Source: Myxococcales bacterium
Lineage (GTDB): Bacteria > Myxococcota_A > Polyangia > Haliangiales > Haliangiaceae
Length of the DNA: 64,000 bases
NCBI GenBank assembly: GCA_016707895.1
Contig: JADJGV010000003.1
Coordinates: 248,001 to 312,000, forward strand
Direction: 5' to 3'
In this document: piece by piece, positions 54,110-63,284 of the stretch
How the letters are laid out: every line of letters starts with the position of its first letter
Position numbering within the stretch: position 1 is the first letter of the stretch
Notes under the pieces: model-generated
Databases searched by the model: none
Told to the model about the DNA's origin: nothing
Seen by the model: the letters and a program-made list of their open reading frames with translations, nothing else
Program-made: the position numbers and the translations under genes

Positions 54110-54415
54110 TCGGGTTCCGTGAGAGATGGGACGATTGCAGCAACTTGCGCGCATGCAAGGTCTTGTTGCGGTGCGGACGGTGGGTCGTGGTTTGTAGGGA
54201 CCGGAAGGGCCATAGGCCCACCTGCACGGCCAGGCGGGGGGCGGGAGAATGGCTGGCGTGGCATGGCGTCTGTACTGGGGCTATCGGCCGATGGCGGCCG
54301 GGGTTACGTTGTGGAGCAGCGTTCTGAGAACTCTCAGCGCTGTTGCGTCTCCCCACAAATGCCCCACTAGGCGGCAACGGACATCCGGATCATCCCCAGC
54401 GAGCGGGAAGGCTTC
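54110..54415. other. Intergenic region, no gene seen
   Basis: This 306-bp stretch separates two same-strand lipoprotein genes. It should contain the promoter of the beta-helix gene. No conserved coding sequence or RNA gene is apparent. Confidence 0.45.
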
Positions 54416-54820
54416 CTATGGCGCTGGTGTGAGGCAGACAACCTCGGCGGTGCCGGTGCGCGCCATCGTGGCGTTGACCGTCGACCAGTCGCAGCGATAG
54501 CCCGGTGCCGTGCCAGGCACGAAGCGACTGCTGAGCAACACCACGTTGTTGTCGGTCGTTGCGACCTCGCAGGAACCGCCGAGAGCCGTCGCACCCGTTG
54601 GGCAGAACGCGGACGCAAGACCTGTCCCTCCGGCGCTCAGGTTGTTGTCAGCGCGGACGCGCGTAATGCGTCCAGCTAGCGGTGGTTCGGCAGCGGGACA
54701 ATTGCAGGCGGCGTCTGCGGCGTCGACGTCGCCTGGTGAGTCATCTCCACATGCGACGACCAGGGCGATTCCGGCAACGAGGCCGCACACGAGAAAGGCG
54801 AATGCTGAGGCTCGGGTCAT
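54416..54820 (-). CDS. Small Cys-rich lipoprotein
   Basis: The product is 134 residues. Signal peptide and lipobox are clear (FLVCGLVAGIALVVAC), followed by an acidic Asp/Ala linker (DDSPGDVDAADA). The mature domain has several Cys residues (ACNCPAAEP, AFCPTGATALGGSCEV, YRCDW, VVCLTPAP) and resembles secreted domains with the pattern CPTG...GGSCE found in myxobacterial proteins. Function is unknown. It is encoded 16 bp after the very large surface lipoprotein gene and is probably co-transcribed with it. Confidence 0.65.
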   Translation of the reverse strand: MTRASAFAFLVCGLVAGIALVVACGDDSPGDVDAADAACNCPAAEPPLAGRITRVRADNNLSAGGTGLASAFCPTGATALGGSCEVATTDNNVVLLSSRFVPGTAPGYRCDWSTVNATMARTGTAEVVCLTPAP

Positions 54821-54836
54821 GGGACTTCCTTCACGA

Positions 54837-57800
54837 CTACAGCGCGGGTGGTGAGGGTTCGCTGGTGCTCCAGCTGGTGTTGTTCACGAAATCGAACGAG
54901 CGTGAGCTAGCCCCCGAAAGGTGCGGCGCGGCAGTGGTCAGGCTACCCGCCAGCCCGGTCGTCAGGTACGCCGTGCGTGGGCCGACGTTCGTGACGCTGA
55001 TCGCGTTCAGATAGCGCGCCTTCGTGTAGTACCGCGTCCGGGTGCACTTGAAGCCGCCCGACGGCAGCGGGCCTGGCGCGGCGTTCCACTGCACGCACTG
55101 CGTCGCGCTCGCGAGCGACTGGCCGGTGAGACGCTGGCTGCCGACCGGAAACTCGGTCGGAATGTCGACGCCGGTCATTCCGTGGGGCCGGTAGTCGCTG
55201 CTCGGACGCAACGTCGCCATCAGCACGACCTTTACCGGGGGTAGCGTGGTGGTAGCGCCGCGTGGCGGGACGAGGATCGTGACCCGCACCCGCCCGCTGA
55301 CGGACGGCGTGATGCTGCAGCCCACGCACTGCGTCAACTCGGCCAAGGTCGTGGTGATCTGGTCGGTCGTCCAGGCGCGGACGGTGAAGTCGGCGGCCGG
55401 GACGTTCTGGTCGGTGTCCGTGTAGAGCGTGACGTTGTTCCCGGCGGGCGGTCCGTTCTCGCAGCCAGCCAGGCTGTAGTTCGGCTCATAGATCGCTGGC
55501 GGTCCGCCATCCGCGAGGACCGACCCGCAGATCGTGTTAGTCACCGCCTCGCGGTAGACCCAGCGGCCGTCGTAGGAGGAGCGCGTCCACTTCGCCGAGG
55601 TCAGCGGCGAGCCCATCGCGATCGGTGCGGGGAGGTCCAGATCGACCGAGACGTAGACCGGCTCGTTGGTCGGGTTGTAGATCGGGAACTCGAAGAGGCC
55701 GGCGCCCGCCGGGCTCGCGGTCGCCGGGGTGGTCAGCATCATCGAAACCGGCGCAGCCGGTGTGGTGGTGCTCTCCAGGTTCAGGCTTGAGAGCCCCCAC
55801 TTGTTGGCCGCGACGTCGGCGGCCGTGTTGCTCGGGAGCACCGCCTGGTCGTTCGGGTCCAGGACGATCGGCGCCGCGAGCAGGGTCTGATTCCAGCATC
55901 GTGTGGCGGTAGTGACGCGGTTCAAGCGATCGGTCGCCTCTGCCTCGAAGCGGAGCAGGCCTTGTGCGGTGCCGAGCGCGGCGGAGCCGCTGGTCCCGGC
56001 GGCGACGTTTGCCCCGACGCGATAGAGCGGCACGAGGGTGGTGACCGGTGAGGCGAGCGTGGCCCAGTTGTGGATCACCATGCCGGTGGCGACGTCGACG
56101 ACGCGCCAGCGAACCGAGGTGAGCCCGACGCCATCATCGGATGGGTCGAGTTGCCATTTGAGCGCGTTGGCGCCGCCTGCGTCGAGACCGCCGGTCTCGA
56201 GCGCGAACGGTGGTGCCTGGTCGAGGAGGTAGGCGTACTTGACGACCCTGGGAGCCGTCGCGTCGCACGCGGTCGCGGGACCGAGCGTCGTCGTGAACGC
56301 GGCGCTGTGCGCGTGGGTCGGGTTGTACTTCTTCTTGCCGTACATCGGATCCAAGTTCGGATCGAAGTTGACGGAGTCCTTGTCCTCTTGTCGTACGAGC
56401 GTCATGCCGAACCCAACCACCGGTGGCGTCACATCGGCGCGCAGATGCCGGGTGATCGCGGTCGGGTTGCCGGCAAGATCTGTCGCCGTGACTGTCACGT
56501 CGAGCCCCGGCAGGCCCAGGTTCGCGGCCGACGGCAACGCAACCGTCCAGGTGCCACCGGCCACGGTGGCGGTCGCCATGCCGCCAGCCCACGTCGCGAT
56601 CACGGTTGCGAGGTTGGAGTCGGAGACGTTGCCGGTCAAGGTGGGCGTGGCGCTTCCGGCCCAGTAGTCGGCCCCCAGCTGGGTCAACCCGGTGGCGCTC
56701 CAGGTGAGAACGGGGGGCGTGCCGTCGATGGTCCGGGTCACGACGTGCTCGACCGCCATGTTGCCGGCGCGGTCGCTGATGTTGAAGCGTACGGTGAACG
56801 GGCCGTCAGCGAGCGCGGTGTACGTCACGGCGAGCGAGCGATTGCCGCCCGTGCTGGCAGGGGTCGAGGTCGTCGGGGCCGGCGTCCCCGTGCTCACGAT
56901 GTCGGTCCCAAGCGAACCGCTTGCCATGAAGTTGTCGGTCGCGGTCGCAGTGATCGTCAACGGCGATTTCACGACGCTCCCCGTGGGCGCGACGACGCTA
57001 CTCAGCACCGGCGCGATGTTGTCGACCGTGAACGTGCGGGTTGCGCTGGCGGTGTTCCCGGCGCGGTCGACCACGCTGACGCTGACGTTGTGCGGCCCGT
57101 CCAACGCCACCTGGAAGCCCGGCGTGATGGACGTCATACCGTCGAGCAGCGCGGTCGTCGTCATCACGTTCGCCTCGGTGACCGTGTACTGAACCGTCAC
57201 CGGCGGGCGCAGGAACTGGCCGTCCATCGCCGGCGCGGTGATCGCCACCACCGGCGGCGTGTTGTCGACCGTGAACGTGCGGGTCGACATCGCGACGTCG
57301 CTGTGGTTCCCGGAGTGATCGAAGCCGTCGAGCACGACCGTCAGCGGGCCGCCGCCGGGCACCGCCGTCGCGGTGTCGAAGGTCGCGTGGATGTCGCGAT
57401 CGTTGGTGTCGCCGTCGGTGTCGACCGTGCCCGCCGGCGTGACGATCCGCAGCGTCGGCGACGGGTCGAGCATCCCGACGTCCGTGGCCGTGGCGTCGAC
57501 CATGATCGAGCCGCGGACAAACGCGCCGGCCGGCGGCGTCCCGCCGTCGAACGCGACCAGCGGGCCGTCGCGGTCGAAGCTGCGGCCGTTGTCATCGAAC
57601 AGGTGGCCGGCGACCGCGCCGGTGCACGAGCCCGGCGCCACGTTGCCGCCGCCCTGGGCCAGCGTGTCGAGCAGCGGCAGCACCTCGGCCGGCGTGGTGA
57701 ACGCCGTGACGTTGCGCGCGCCGTCGCCCAGGTACGCGACGATCGCCTGCGCGAGCTGCAGACGCGTCACTTCGTCCGTCAGCGTGCCGACGCCGCCGTA

Positions 57801-59762
57801 GCTGAGCGGCGTGGCGCCGGCCTTGCCGTCGAGGCAGCCGTCGCGGATGTCACGGCTCCACAGGTTGGTGACCTTCTGGGCGTTGATCGTCGGGCCGAAC
57901 GCGCCGGCGTCGCCGCCGCCGCTGGTCGAGGCGGCCCACGCGGTGCGCGAGATGCCGAGCAGCACCAGGCCGTAGCGGTCGGCCGCGGTCAGCGTGTCGA
58001 TCTGCGCCGGGTCCGACGGCTGCACCGTCGTGACGCTGGCGATGCCGAGCATCGTCTCGAGCGCGCCGTGGGCGGTCGCCCAGCGCGCGGCCAGGTCGGC
58101 GCCGCCCGCGCCCGCGTTGTTGAGCCAGGTGAAGTACGAGACCGCGAGCTCGGTCGCGGGCGAGACCACCACGCCGCTGGTGGCGCCGCCGTCCGTGAAC
58201 GCCGGGATGATCGTCCGCAGCACGTCGTTGACGTCGAGCGTCACGACCGTCGCCGGCTGGCTGTCCTCGGCGTACGTGCCGCCGCCTCCCACCTCCACGA
58301 GCAGCGGGCCGCTCGTGTTCTCGGCGATCAGCACGTTGGTGAAGCTGCCGTCGGGCTGGGTCGTGCCGGTGCCGACCGGCGTCGCGCCCCGTGTGCCGCC
58401 CGTGAACGTATAGATCGCCACCGGCGCGTTCGCGAGCCGCGCCTTGTACGCCGAGCCGCTGACCGTGCCGCCGGCGACCTGGTCGACCACGACCGACCGC
58501 GGCGACGGCGTGTCGTTGCCGTCGATGTCGATCGCGGTAGCGAGGAGCGGCAGCGGGCCCTCGGGCAGCCCCGTCAGCGCCAGCGTGCCCTGGAAGTGCT
58601 CCGGCGCCGGGTCGGTGTCAGCGATCGCGATCGGCGTCGGCAGGTCGACCACGACGACCAGGCTGGCGACGCCGAGCGCGTCGGTCGCGGTGACGTCGAC
58701 GGAGATCGCCTGGCCAGCGCCGAAGACCTGATCAGCCGCGGGCGTGTTCCAGCTGACGACCGGCGCGGCCGAGTCGAGGCCCTCAGGACCTTGCGCGCTG
58801 CCGAACAGCTCGCTGGCGTTGTTCTGCAGGTGCGTCGCCCACGGCAGCGCGTCCTCGCGCGTGAGGCCGGTGTGGTTGGCGGGTGAACGCAGGAACGCGA
58901 GCGCGCCCGCCGCGACGCGCGCGCGCAGCGTGTTGGTCTCGACCCAGCACAGCGCGACGCACATCGGCGCGCCCTCGGTCGTGCAGCCCATCGGCAGCGC
59001 GCACGACGGACCAAGCGTGAGCGCGTTGCCGCCGGCCTTGCCCACGCCGTCGAGCTGCGCCTCCGCCGAGCTGGCGTCATCGATCACGCGGTCGTGCAAC
59101 GTGCGGCTGTTGAGGGCCACGGCGGTGAGCGACTGCTCGGCGGCGATCGTCGCCGCCAGCGTCCCGAGCCCGCGCAGGAACAGCGCCAGCTTGACCGGTT
59201 CGGTCAGCGTCGTCGTCGCGTCGAGCGCCGCCGGCGCGACCGCGACCGGATCGACCTCGAGGTGCTCGCGCACCAGCGCGTGCGCCCGCGCCACTGACGC
59301 CGCAAAGCCGCCGTCCTTGTTCGCCGCGGTGCGCGCCAGGCCCACCGCGAGGACCAGATCGCTCGCCGGGTTGACCTGGGTCGTGTGCTGCTCACCCACG
59401 GCGACGCCGAGCGCCGGCGCGCGCAGCGTCGCGCCCGCCGGCAGGGTCAGCGCCGCGCCGTTCTCGGTCGTCGTCCCGCCGGTCGCGACCACGATCAGAT
59501 CGCCGTACAGCTTGCCCAGGTCGCAGGCATACGCGCCGGCGTCATCAGTGATCGTCGAGCAGATCGTCGCACCGGCCTGGCCGCCGTCGAACCGCACGAC
59601 GTCGACCGTCGCGCCGCGCACCGGCTCGCTCATGTAGACGGTGCCGTTGACGCGTCCGCCCGGCGGCTGGCCGGTGTCGTCCGAGCACGTCACCGCAGCC
59701 AGCGCGAGAAGCGCGAACGGCAGGCGGCGAAAGGAGCGGGGCGTCGGAGCGTCAGGCGTCAT
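54837..59762 (-). CDS. Giant surface protein with Ig-like repeats, lipoprotein-like start
   Basis: The product is 1641 residues from ATG 59762. The N-terminus has a signal with a possible lipobox (LLALAAVTC, Thr before Cys is atypical), then SDDTGQPPGGRVNGTVYMS. The middle holds a series of Ig-like/bacterial cadherin-type repeats with recurring blocks (DNTPPVVAITAPA, DNIAPVLSSVVAP, DGTPPVLTWSATG, DVTPPVVGFGM), each marking a domain start. The C-terminal 450 residues are different, with several Cys residues and Thr/Pro-rich strands. It should be a large cell-surface adhesin or structural protein. The frame is uninterrupted over almost 5 kb, which matters when judging the frameshifts elsewhere. 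Confidence 0.8.
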   Translation of the reverse strand: MTPDAPTPRSFRRLPFALLALAAVTCSDDTGQPPGGRVNGTVYMSEPVRGATVDVVRFDGGQAGATICSTITDDAGAYACDLGKLYGDLIVVATGGTTTENGAALTLPAGATLRAPALGVAVGEQHTTQVNPASDLVLAVGLARTAANKDGGFAASVARAHALVREHLEVDPVAVAPAALDATTTLTEPVKLALFLRGLGTLAATIAAEQSLTAVALNSRTLHDRVIDDASSAEAQLDGVGKAGGNALTLGPSCALPMGCTTEGAPMCVALCWVETNTLRARVAAGALAFLRSPANHTGLTREDALPWATHLQNNASELFGSAQGPEGLDSAAPVVSWNTPAADQVFGAGQAISVDVTATDALGVASLVVVVDLPTPIAIADTDPAPEHFQGTLALTGLPEGPLPLLATAIDIDGNDTPSPRSVVVDQVAGGTVSGSAYKARLANAPVAIYTFTGGTRGATPVGTGTTQPDGSFTNVLIAENTSGPLLVEVGGGGTYAEDSQPATVVTLDVNDVLRTIIPAFTDGGATSGVVVSPATELAVSYFTWLNNAGAGGADLAARWATAHGALETMLGIASVTTVQPSDPAQIDTLTAADRYGLVLLGISRTAWAASTSGGGDAGAFGPTINAQKVTNLWSRDIRDGCLDGKAGATPLSYGGVGTLTDEVTRLQLAQAIVAYLGDGARNVTAFTTPAEVLPLLDTLAQGGGNVAPGSCTGAVAGHLFDDNGRSFDRDGPLVAFDGGTPPAGAFVRGSIMVDATATDVGMLDPSPTLRIVTPAGTVDTDGDTNDRDIHATFDTATAVPGGGPLTVVLDGFDHSGNHSDVAMSTRTFTVDNTPPVVAITAPAMDGQFLRPPVTVQYTVTEANVMTTTALLDGMTSITPGFQVALDGPHNVSVSVVDRAGNTASATRTFTVDNIAPVLSSVVAPTGSVVKSPLTITATATDNFMASGSLGTDIVSTGTPAPTTSTPASTGGNRSLAVTYTALADGPFTVRFNISDRAGNMAVEHVVTRTIDGTPPVLTWSATGLTQLGADYWAGSATPTLTGNVSDSNLATVIATWAGGMATATVAGGTWTVALPSAANLGLPGLDVTVTATDLAGNPTAITRHLRADVTPPVVGFGMTLVRQEDKDSVNFDPNLDPMYGKKKYNPTHAHSAAFTTTLGPATACDATAPRVVKYAYLLDQAPPFALETGGLDAGGANALKWQLDPSDDGVGLTSVRWRVVDVATGMVIHNWATLASPVTTLVPLYRVGANVAAGTSGSAALGTAQGLLRFEAEATDRLNRVTTATRCWNQTLLAAPIVLDPNDQAVLPSNTAADVAANKWGLSSLNLESTTTPAAPVSMMLTTPATASPAGAGLFEFPIYNPTNEPVYVSVDLDLPAPIAMGSPLTSAKWTRSSYDGRWVYREAVTNTICGSVLADGGPPAIYEPNYSLAGCENGPPAGNNVTLYTDTDQNVPAADFTVRAWTTDQITTTLAELTQCVGCSITPSVSGRVRVTILVPPRGATTTLPPVKVVLMATLRPSSDYRPHGMTGVDIPTEFPVGSQRLTGQSLASATQCVQWNAAPGPLPSGGFKCTRTRYYTKARYLNAISVTNVGPRTAYLTTGLAGSLTTAAPHLSGASSRSFDFVNNTSWSTSEPSPPAL

Positions 59763-60285
59763 GGCGTACCTCGGGTTGGCGCCCTGGTTTCGGCCGGCGC
59801 GCGCCGCGGTTGCCTGCGATCTGCACCCTCGCCACCGACCCACCGGTAACCGCCGGGATTCGCTGTAACGAGAACGACATTTCCAGGAAACCCGCACGGT
59901 GGCCGAACCACTGAGCAGTCCCTTCGGATCGCTCGGCCGCAGGGCTCTCGGGCCGCACCACCAACATCGATCGGCATCCTATATCGGCTCGGCCGTCCGA
60001 CGCAACCCACAAGCATGATTGTGGTTTTGGCTACACTCTATGCGACCAGCGGCTCTGCCAGGGGCGGCCGTCGGCCCCTGTCGGAAGCGTACGACGATCC
60101 GGATCTTTGCGGCGAAAGCCCCCAAAGGCGGGTGAGGTGCCCAAGCATGCCTCGGGTGACGCGTCCTGCCCTGTCGGGGCGGGATCGGCCCCGGACCGGC
60201 AACCGCGCCGCCGACCGGCCGATAGGGGTGGCGAAGCGCCGCGAGTGCGGCGTTACCGGACATCTCGTTGAGGAGTGGAAGACGT
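59763..60285. other. Divergent intergenic region, probable promoters
   Basis: This 523-bp stretch lies between the divergently transcribed surface protein and sigma-like genes and should hold both promoters. A locally AT-rich patch around 60010-60045 is the best promoter candidate. The motif GACCGGCCGATAG occurs at 60213-60225. No gene is seen. Confidence 0.45.
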
Positions 60286-60924
60286 ATGACGAACGACTTC
60301 GTCGCAGTGCAACAGGCGCAGCGGATCGAGCGGTTCTCGCCAGCGTGGTGGGATGCGTACCGCGAGGGCTCAACGCCACGCGACATCGAGTACGCGCTGG
60401 CGTACGCACGTGGGCGCTTGAGCCGCGGGGGCCACGCGTGGTGTGACGAGCCGCCCGATGCCCTGGTGGCGTCGGCGCTGGCCGACATCGCCACCGGCAC
60501 CGTCGCGTGGGCCCCGGAGACCGTGGCGCTGTCGCACGCGCTCTGCCATCGGATCCGCGACGTGCTCAAGCAGCACAAGGATCGCGCGGCGCGCACGGTG
60601 CGCCTGGACTACCTCGGCCCGAAGGAACACGACGGCGACATGCTCGAGCAGCGCCTGACGGTCGCGCCTGACCCCGACGCCCGGATCGACCGCCACCGGA
60701 AGATGCCGGCGGTGATCGCCGCCTTGCAGGCGGTCGCGCTGGACGACGTCTTGGTGAGCGCCTACCTGCGCGCGCGCCTGGACGGCGTCGACGGCCAGGC
60801 GAAGATCGCCCGCGCGATCGGCGTGACCGTGGCCGAGGTGAGGGCGGCGCACAAGCGGCTGGTGCGCCTCACCAAGCAGATCAAGCCCGACGTACTGGAA
60901 CTCGTGCGAGCCCTGCTCGCGTGA
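60286..60924 (+). CDS. Sigma-70-family-like factor
   Basis: The product is 212 residues from ATG 60286, preceded by a GAGGAG Shine-Dalgarno. It begins RIERFSPAWWDAYREGSTP. A region 2-like helical bundle follows (LSHALCHRIRDVLKQHKDRA), then an acidic linker. The C-terminal helix-turn-helix AKIARAIGVTVAEVRAAHKRLVRL is compatible with sigma region 4. The layout resembles the factor at 23936-24520. It starts a run of rightward accessory genes. The sigma assignment is by layout only; a simple HTH regulator is possible. Confidence 0.5.
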   Translation: MTNDFVAVQQAQRIERFSPAWWDAYREGSTPRDIEYALAYARGRLSRGGHAWCDEPPDALVASALADIATGTVAWAPETVALSHALCHRIRDVLKQHKDRAARTVRLDYLGPKEHDGDMLEQRLTVAPDPDARIDRHRKMPAVIAALQAVALDDVLVSAYLRARLDGVDGQAKIARAIGVTVAEVRAAHKRLVRLTKQIKPDVLELVRALLA

Positions 60925-60937
60925 TGGGAGAACGACC

Positions 60938-61345
60938 ATGATGAATCCTGCAAATGAGGCTCTCGCGGACGCCCTGGCGGAGGAGCTGCTGGAAGAGGCC
61001 GCGCACGGCGACGCGTGCGAGGCGAGCGCCGGGGCGCCGAGCGCGACGGCCATCCGCCTGTCGCTGGTCGCGCGCAGCCTGGAGGCCACGCTCCGAGGCG
61101 CTCGGCCGGAAGCGCTGCCACCTCCACCGCGGCGGGCGAGCCCCCCGATCGTAGACCTGGCGCTCGGCTCGACCGATGGCACGCCGTCGCCCGTCGGTCA
61201 GTGGATCGAGCTGATGTCCCGTGACGAACTCGTGGCGCAGCTCGAGGCCGATCCGACCTGGCACGCCGATCGCGATGCCGTCGCGTCGCTGTCAGACCTC
61301 GAGCTGCGCGCCGAGGTTCAGGCCCGGCGGCGCGGCGACAGCTGA
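60938..61345 (+). CDS. Hypothetical protein
   Basis: The product is 135 residues, starting 13 bp after the sigma-like gene with an upstream GGGAGA as Shine-Dalgarno. It is acidic and Ala/Glu-rich at the N-terminus (ALADALAEELLEEAAHG), with a Pro-rich middle and a helical C-terminus (LMSRDELVAQLEADPTW). No family is recognised. Its tight spacing suggests it works with the sigma-like protein, for instance as an anti-sigma or adaptor protein, but nothing in the sequence proves this. Confidence 0.5.
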   Translation: MMNPANEALADALAEELLEEAAHGDACEASAGAPSATAIRLSLVARSLEATLRGARPEALPPPPRRASPPIVDLALGSTDGTPSPVGQWIELMSRDELVAQLEADPTWHADRDAVASLSDLELRAEVQARRRGDS

Positions 61346-61387
61346 CGCCGTAGGTCGGCGGACGGGCACGCCGCCCGTGCTTTCATG

Positions 61388-61414
61388 GAGTCGGCCGTGA
61401 CGCACGGCCGACTC
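61388..61414. promoter_or_regulatory. Perfect 11-bp inverted repeat
   Basis: GAGTCGGCCGT and its exact complement are separated by five bases, 43 bp after the stop at 61345 and 14-17 bp before the next start. It has no T-run, so it may be a weak terminator, an attenuator or an operator. Confidence 0.6.
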
Positions 61415-61431
61415 GACTGGTATCGTCCGTG

Positions 61432-62130
61432 ATGATGATGGCGCTGGTGGTGGATGGTGATCGACGGCGGCGACAGGTGTTGGGGGAGCTGCTCACGGGT
61501 GCGGACGTCTCGGACGTCGGCGCGACCAACGTCGCGCTCGAGTACCTCACGAAGCGCGCGTATCAGCTCGCGGTCATCGGCGACCCCGACGATGCGGTGG
61601 ATGGTCTCCCGCTGGCGGTCGCCGTCGAGGCACGCGGCCTGCGCGTCCCGGTGGTGCTCGTAGCCAGTGGCGACGCGACCAGGCTGCGGGCGCGCGGCCG
61701 CGGGTGCGCGTCGGTCTTGGAGGTCATCTCGTACGACCGCGCCGCGGACCAACTCCCCAGCATCCTGCAGCATCTCCCGGACTGGCAACCTCGCGCGAAG
61801 CGTCGGCGCGGACGCCCACCTCGGGTATGGCTGACCGACGCCCGCGGGCGACCCTACCGGCTGGCGCCCTCGCGCGAGCCCGCCGTCGGGTTCCAGGTGA
61901 TGTACCAGGAGTCCGAGGGACGGCTGTGGCGTCGCCTGACCGACGGTCAAGGGTGGCCGCTGCTGATGCCCTTGACCGCGACGCGGTCGGACTTCGAGCA
62001 GCAGGTCGGGCGACGGCCTGGCACGTACCAGCTGTTGCCCGTGTCGAGCGCGGGGGTCCTCTCCGGGAACCCGCCGGAGATGATCGTCCTGGGCGATGCG
62101 GGGCGTACCGATCAGCGCGACGTCACCTGA
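61432..62130 (+). CDS. Receiver-like protein with AT-hook and shared C-terminal domain
   Basis: The product is about 232 residues; the start is ambiguous among GTG 61429 and three consecutive ATGs. The N-terminal 110 residues resemble a response-regulator receiver (ALVVDGDRRRRQVLGELL, QLAVIGDPDDAVDGLPLAV, VPVVLVASGDAT), with an Asp at the usual phosphorylation strand but a degenerate C-terminal half. A basic AT-hook-like stretch KRRRGRPPRV follows, expected to bind AT-rich minor groove. The C-terminal domain (GQGWPLLMPLTATRSDFEQQV, GTYQLLPV) is shared with the protein starting at 63285. It ends 19 bp inside the convergent gene 62112-62819. Confidence 0.55.
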   Translation: MMMALVVDGDRRRRQVLGELLTGADVSDVGATNVALEYLTKRAYQLAVIGDPDDAVDGLPLAVAVEARGLRVPVVLVASGDATRLRARGRGCASVLEVISYDRAADQLPSILQHLPDWQPRAKRRRGRPPRVWLTDARGRPYRLAPSREPAVGFQVMYQESEGRLWRRLTDGQGWPLLMPLTATRSDFEQQVGRRPGTYQLLPVSSAGVLSGNPPEMIVLGDAGRTDQRDVT

Positions 62131-62819
62131 TCGCTGGCGAGCGCATAGAGCTGCGCACGGCTCCAGCCGATCGTCCTGCGGGTCCGGCTGATCGCCCCGA
62201 GCAGATCGAGCTCGTCTCGAACCTCGACCGACCTCGCTGCGCGCCGGCGCAGATCGGTGACCGCATCAAGCTCCGCCTCGCGCAGCACCGCAGCCAGGCG
62301 CGGCAGCAAGTCACCCGCGCGCGCGTTCAGCTGCTGCGCAAGGTGACGCTGGAAGGTGCGGGCCTGGATGACGGGCCGGTGATGGGCGAGGCGATCGGGT
62401 GCGGCCAGGCCACGAGCAGCGAGCTGACCCGCGAGGTTGACGGCCCACGGCATGGCCGGCTCCGCATCGATCGCGTCCCGGACCTCCGCGTAGACGCGGC
62501 GGGCTACGGCAGTGGCGATCTTCGGCAGGTCGTCGGGCGCGTCGGCGACGAATCCAGCCTCCCGGCGTAGGCGCTCCACCGCATCGAGCTGGGTCAACGC
62601 CGCCGCCAGCGTGTGCGGCCGAACCCCACCCGCGATCAGGTCCTGGGTCGCGAGGAGCTCGAGCGAGTCGAGCACGCGCGCCGGCGAGGGCGGGTCCGGC
62701 GGCTCGACGGGCTCGGCCGACCACAGGATGCGCGTGGTGTAGTAGGTCGTCCAGCGTCGCAGGTGACCGCGAACCGCGGTGGTGGCCCAGGGCCGGTTCG
62801 CGTGGCGTGGTGGCTCCAT
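62112..62819 (-). CDS. Hypothetical helical protein
   Basis: The product is 235 residues from ATG 62819. It is almost entirely helical and rich in Ala, Arg and Leu (LDSLELLATQDLIAGG, AALTQLDAVERLRREAG, RTFQRHLAQQLNARAGDLLPRLAAVL, GAISRTRRTIGWSRAQLYAL). The C-terminal IGWSRAQLYAL resembles a helix-turn-helix recognition segment, but no family is identified. It is convergent with the receiver-like gene and their 3' ends overlap by 19 bp. Confidence 0.5.
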   Translation of the reverse strand: MEPPRHANRPWATTAVRGHLRRWTTYYTTRILWSAEPVEPPDPPSPARVLDSLELLATQDLIAGGVRPHTLAAALTQLDAVERLRREAGFVADAPDDLPKIATAVARRVYAEVRDAIDAEPAMPWAVNLAGQLAARGLAAPDRLAHHRPVIQARTFQRHLAQQLNARAGDLLPRLAAVLREAELDAVTDLRRRAARSVEVRDELDLLGAISRTRRTIGWSRAQLYALASDQVTSR

Positions 62820-63284
62820 GCCCACGTATCGACCGCTGCCGCGTGCGGTTGCCTGCGGGCGTCGTTGGCCGGCGCGGCCGGGTTGGCGGGGACGTTGGAG
62901 TCCGTGTCGGCGAAGCACCGCGCGCCCGCCGACCGGCTACTTGCGCCGGTCGGCGGCCAGGTCAGCGGCCAGGGTCGAACGTTCGCGGTGACCTTGGCGG
63001 CAGCCCGCCGGCAGGCTTGGCGAGGAGATCTACCATCGCGTCTCGCGGCCCTCCCGCGTTCCCGAATCGGTCCGGAGGTTTGCGGGCAGGTCCGGGCCGA
63101 CGCGCCGGGGTTCGCGGCGACTGGCGCCGCAAAATCGCGTGCCAGGAATCGATCGCGAGAGCCCGATTCGGCGGCCGACTGGGCACGTTGCTCGCCCTAT
63201 TGAGTAACGAGCCGGCGTTCACGATCGGTTCTTCATCCCTCGCTGGGAGGGGTGTGTCCGGCTCGACGCCGGGGAAAGAGGTCC
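62820..63284. other. Divergent intergenic region with a strong inverted repeat
   Basis: This 465-bp stretch lies between divergent genes and should hold promoters for both. It contains a perfect 10-bp inverted repeat at 62928-62937 and 62945-62954 (GCCGACCGGC, seven-base loop), a likely hairpin or operator. GGGGAAAGAGG just before ATG 63285 is the Shine-Dalgarno of the next gene. No coding sequence is convincing. Confidence 0.5.

Noticed and set aside
61388..61414. A classical Rho-independent terminator
   Set aside because: The stem is perfect, but no T-run follows on either strand, so it is listed only as an inverted repeat.
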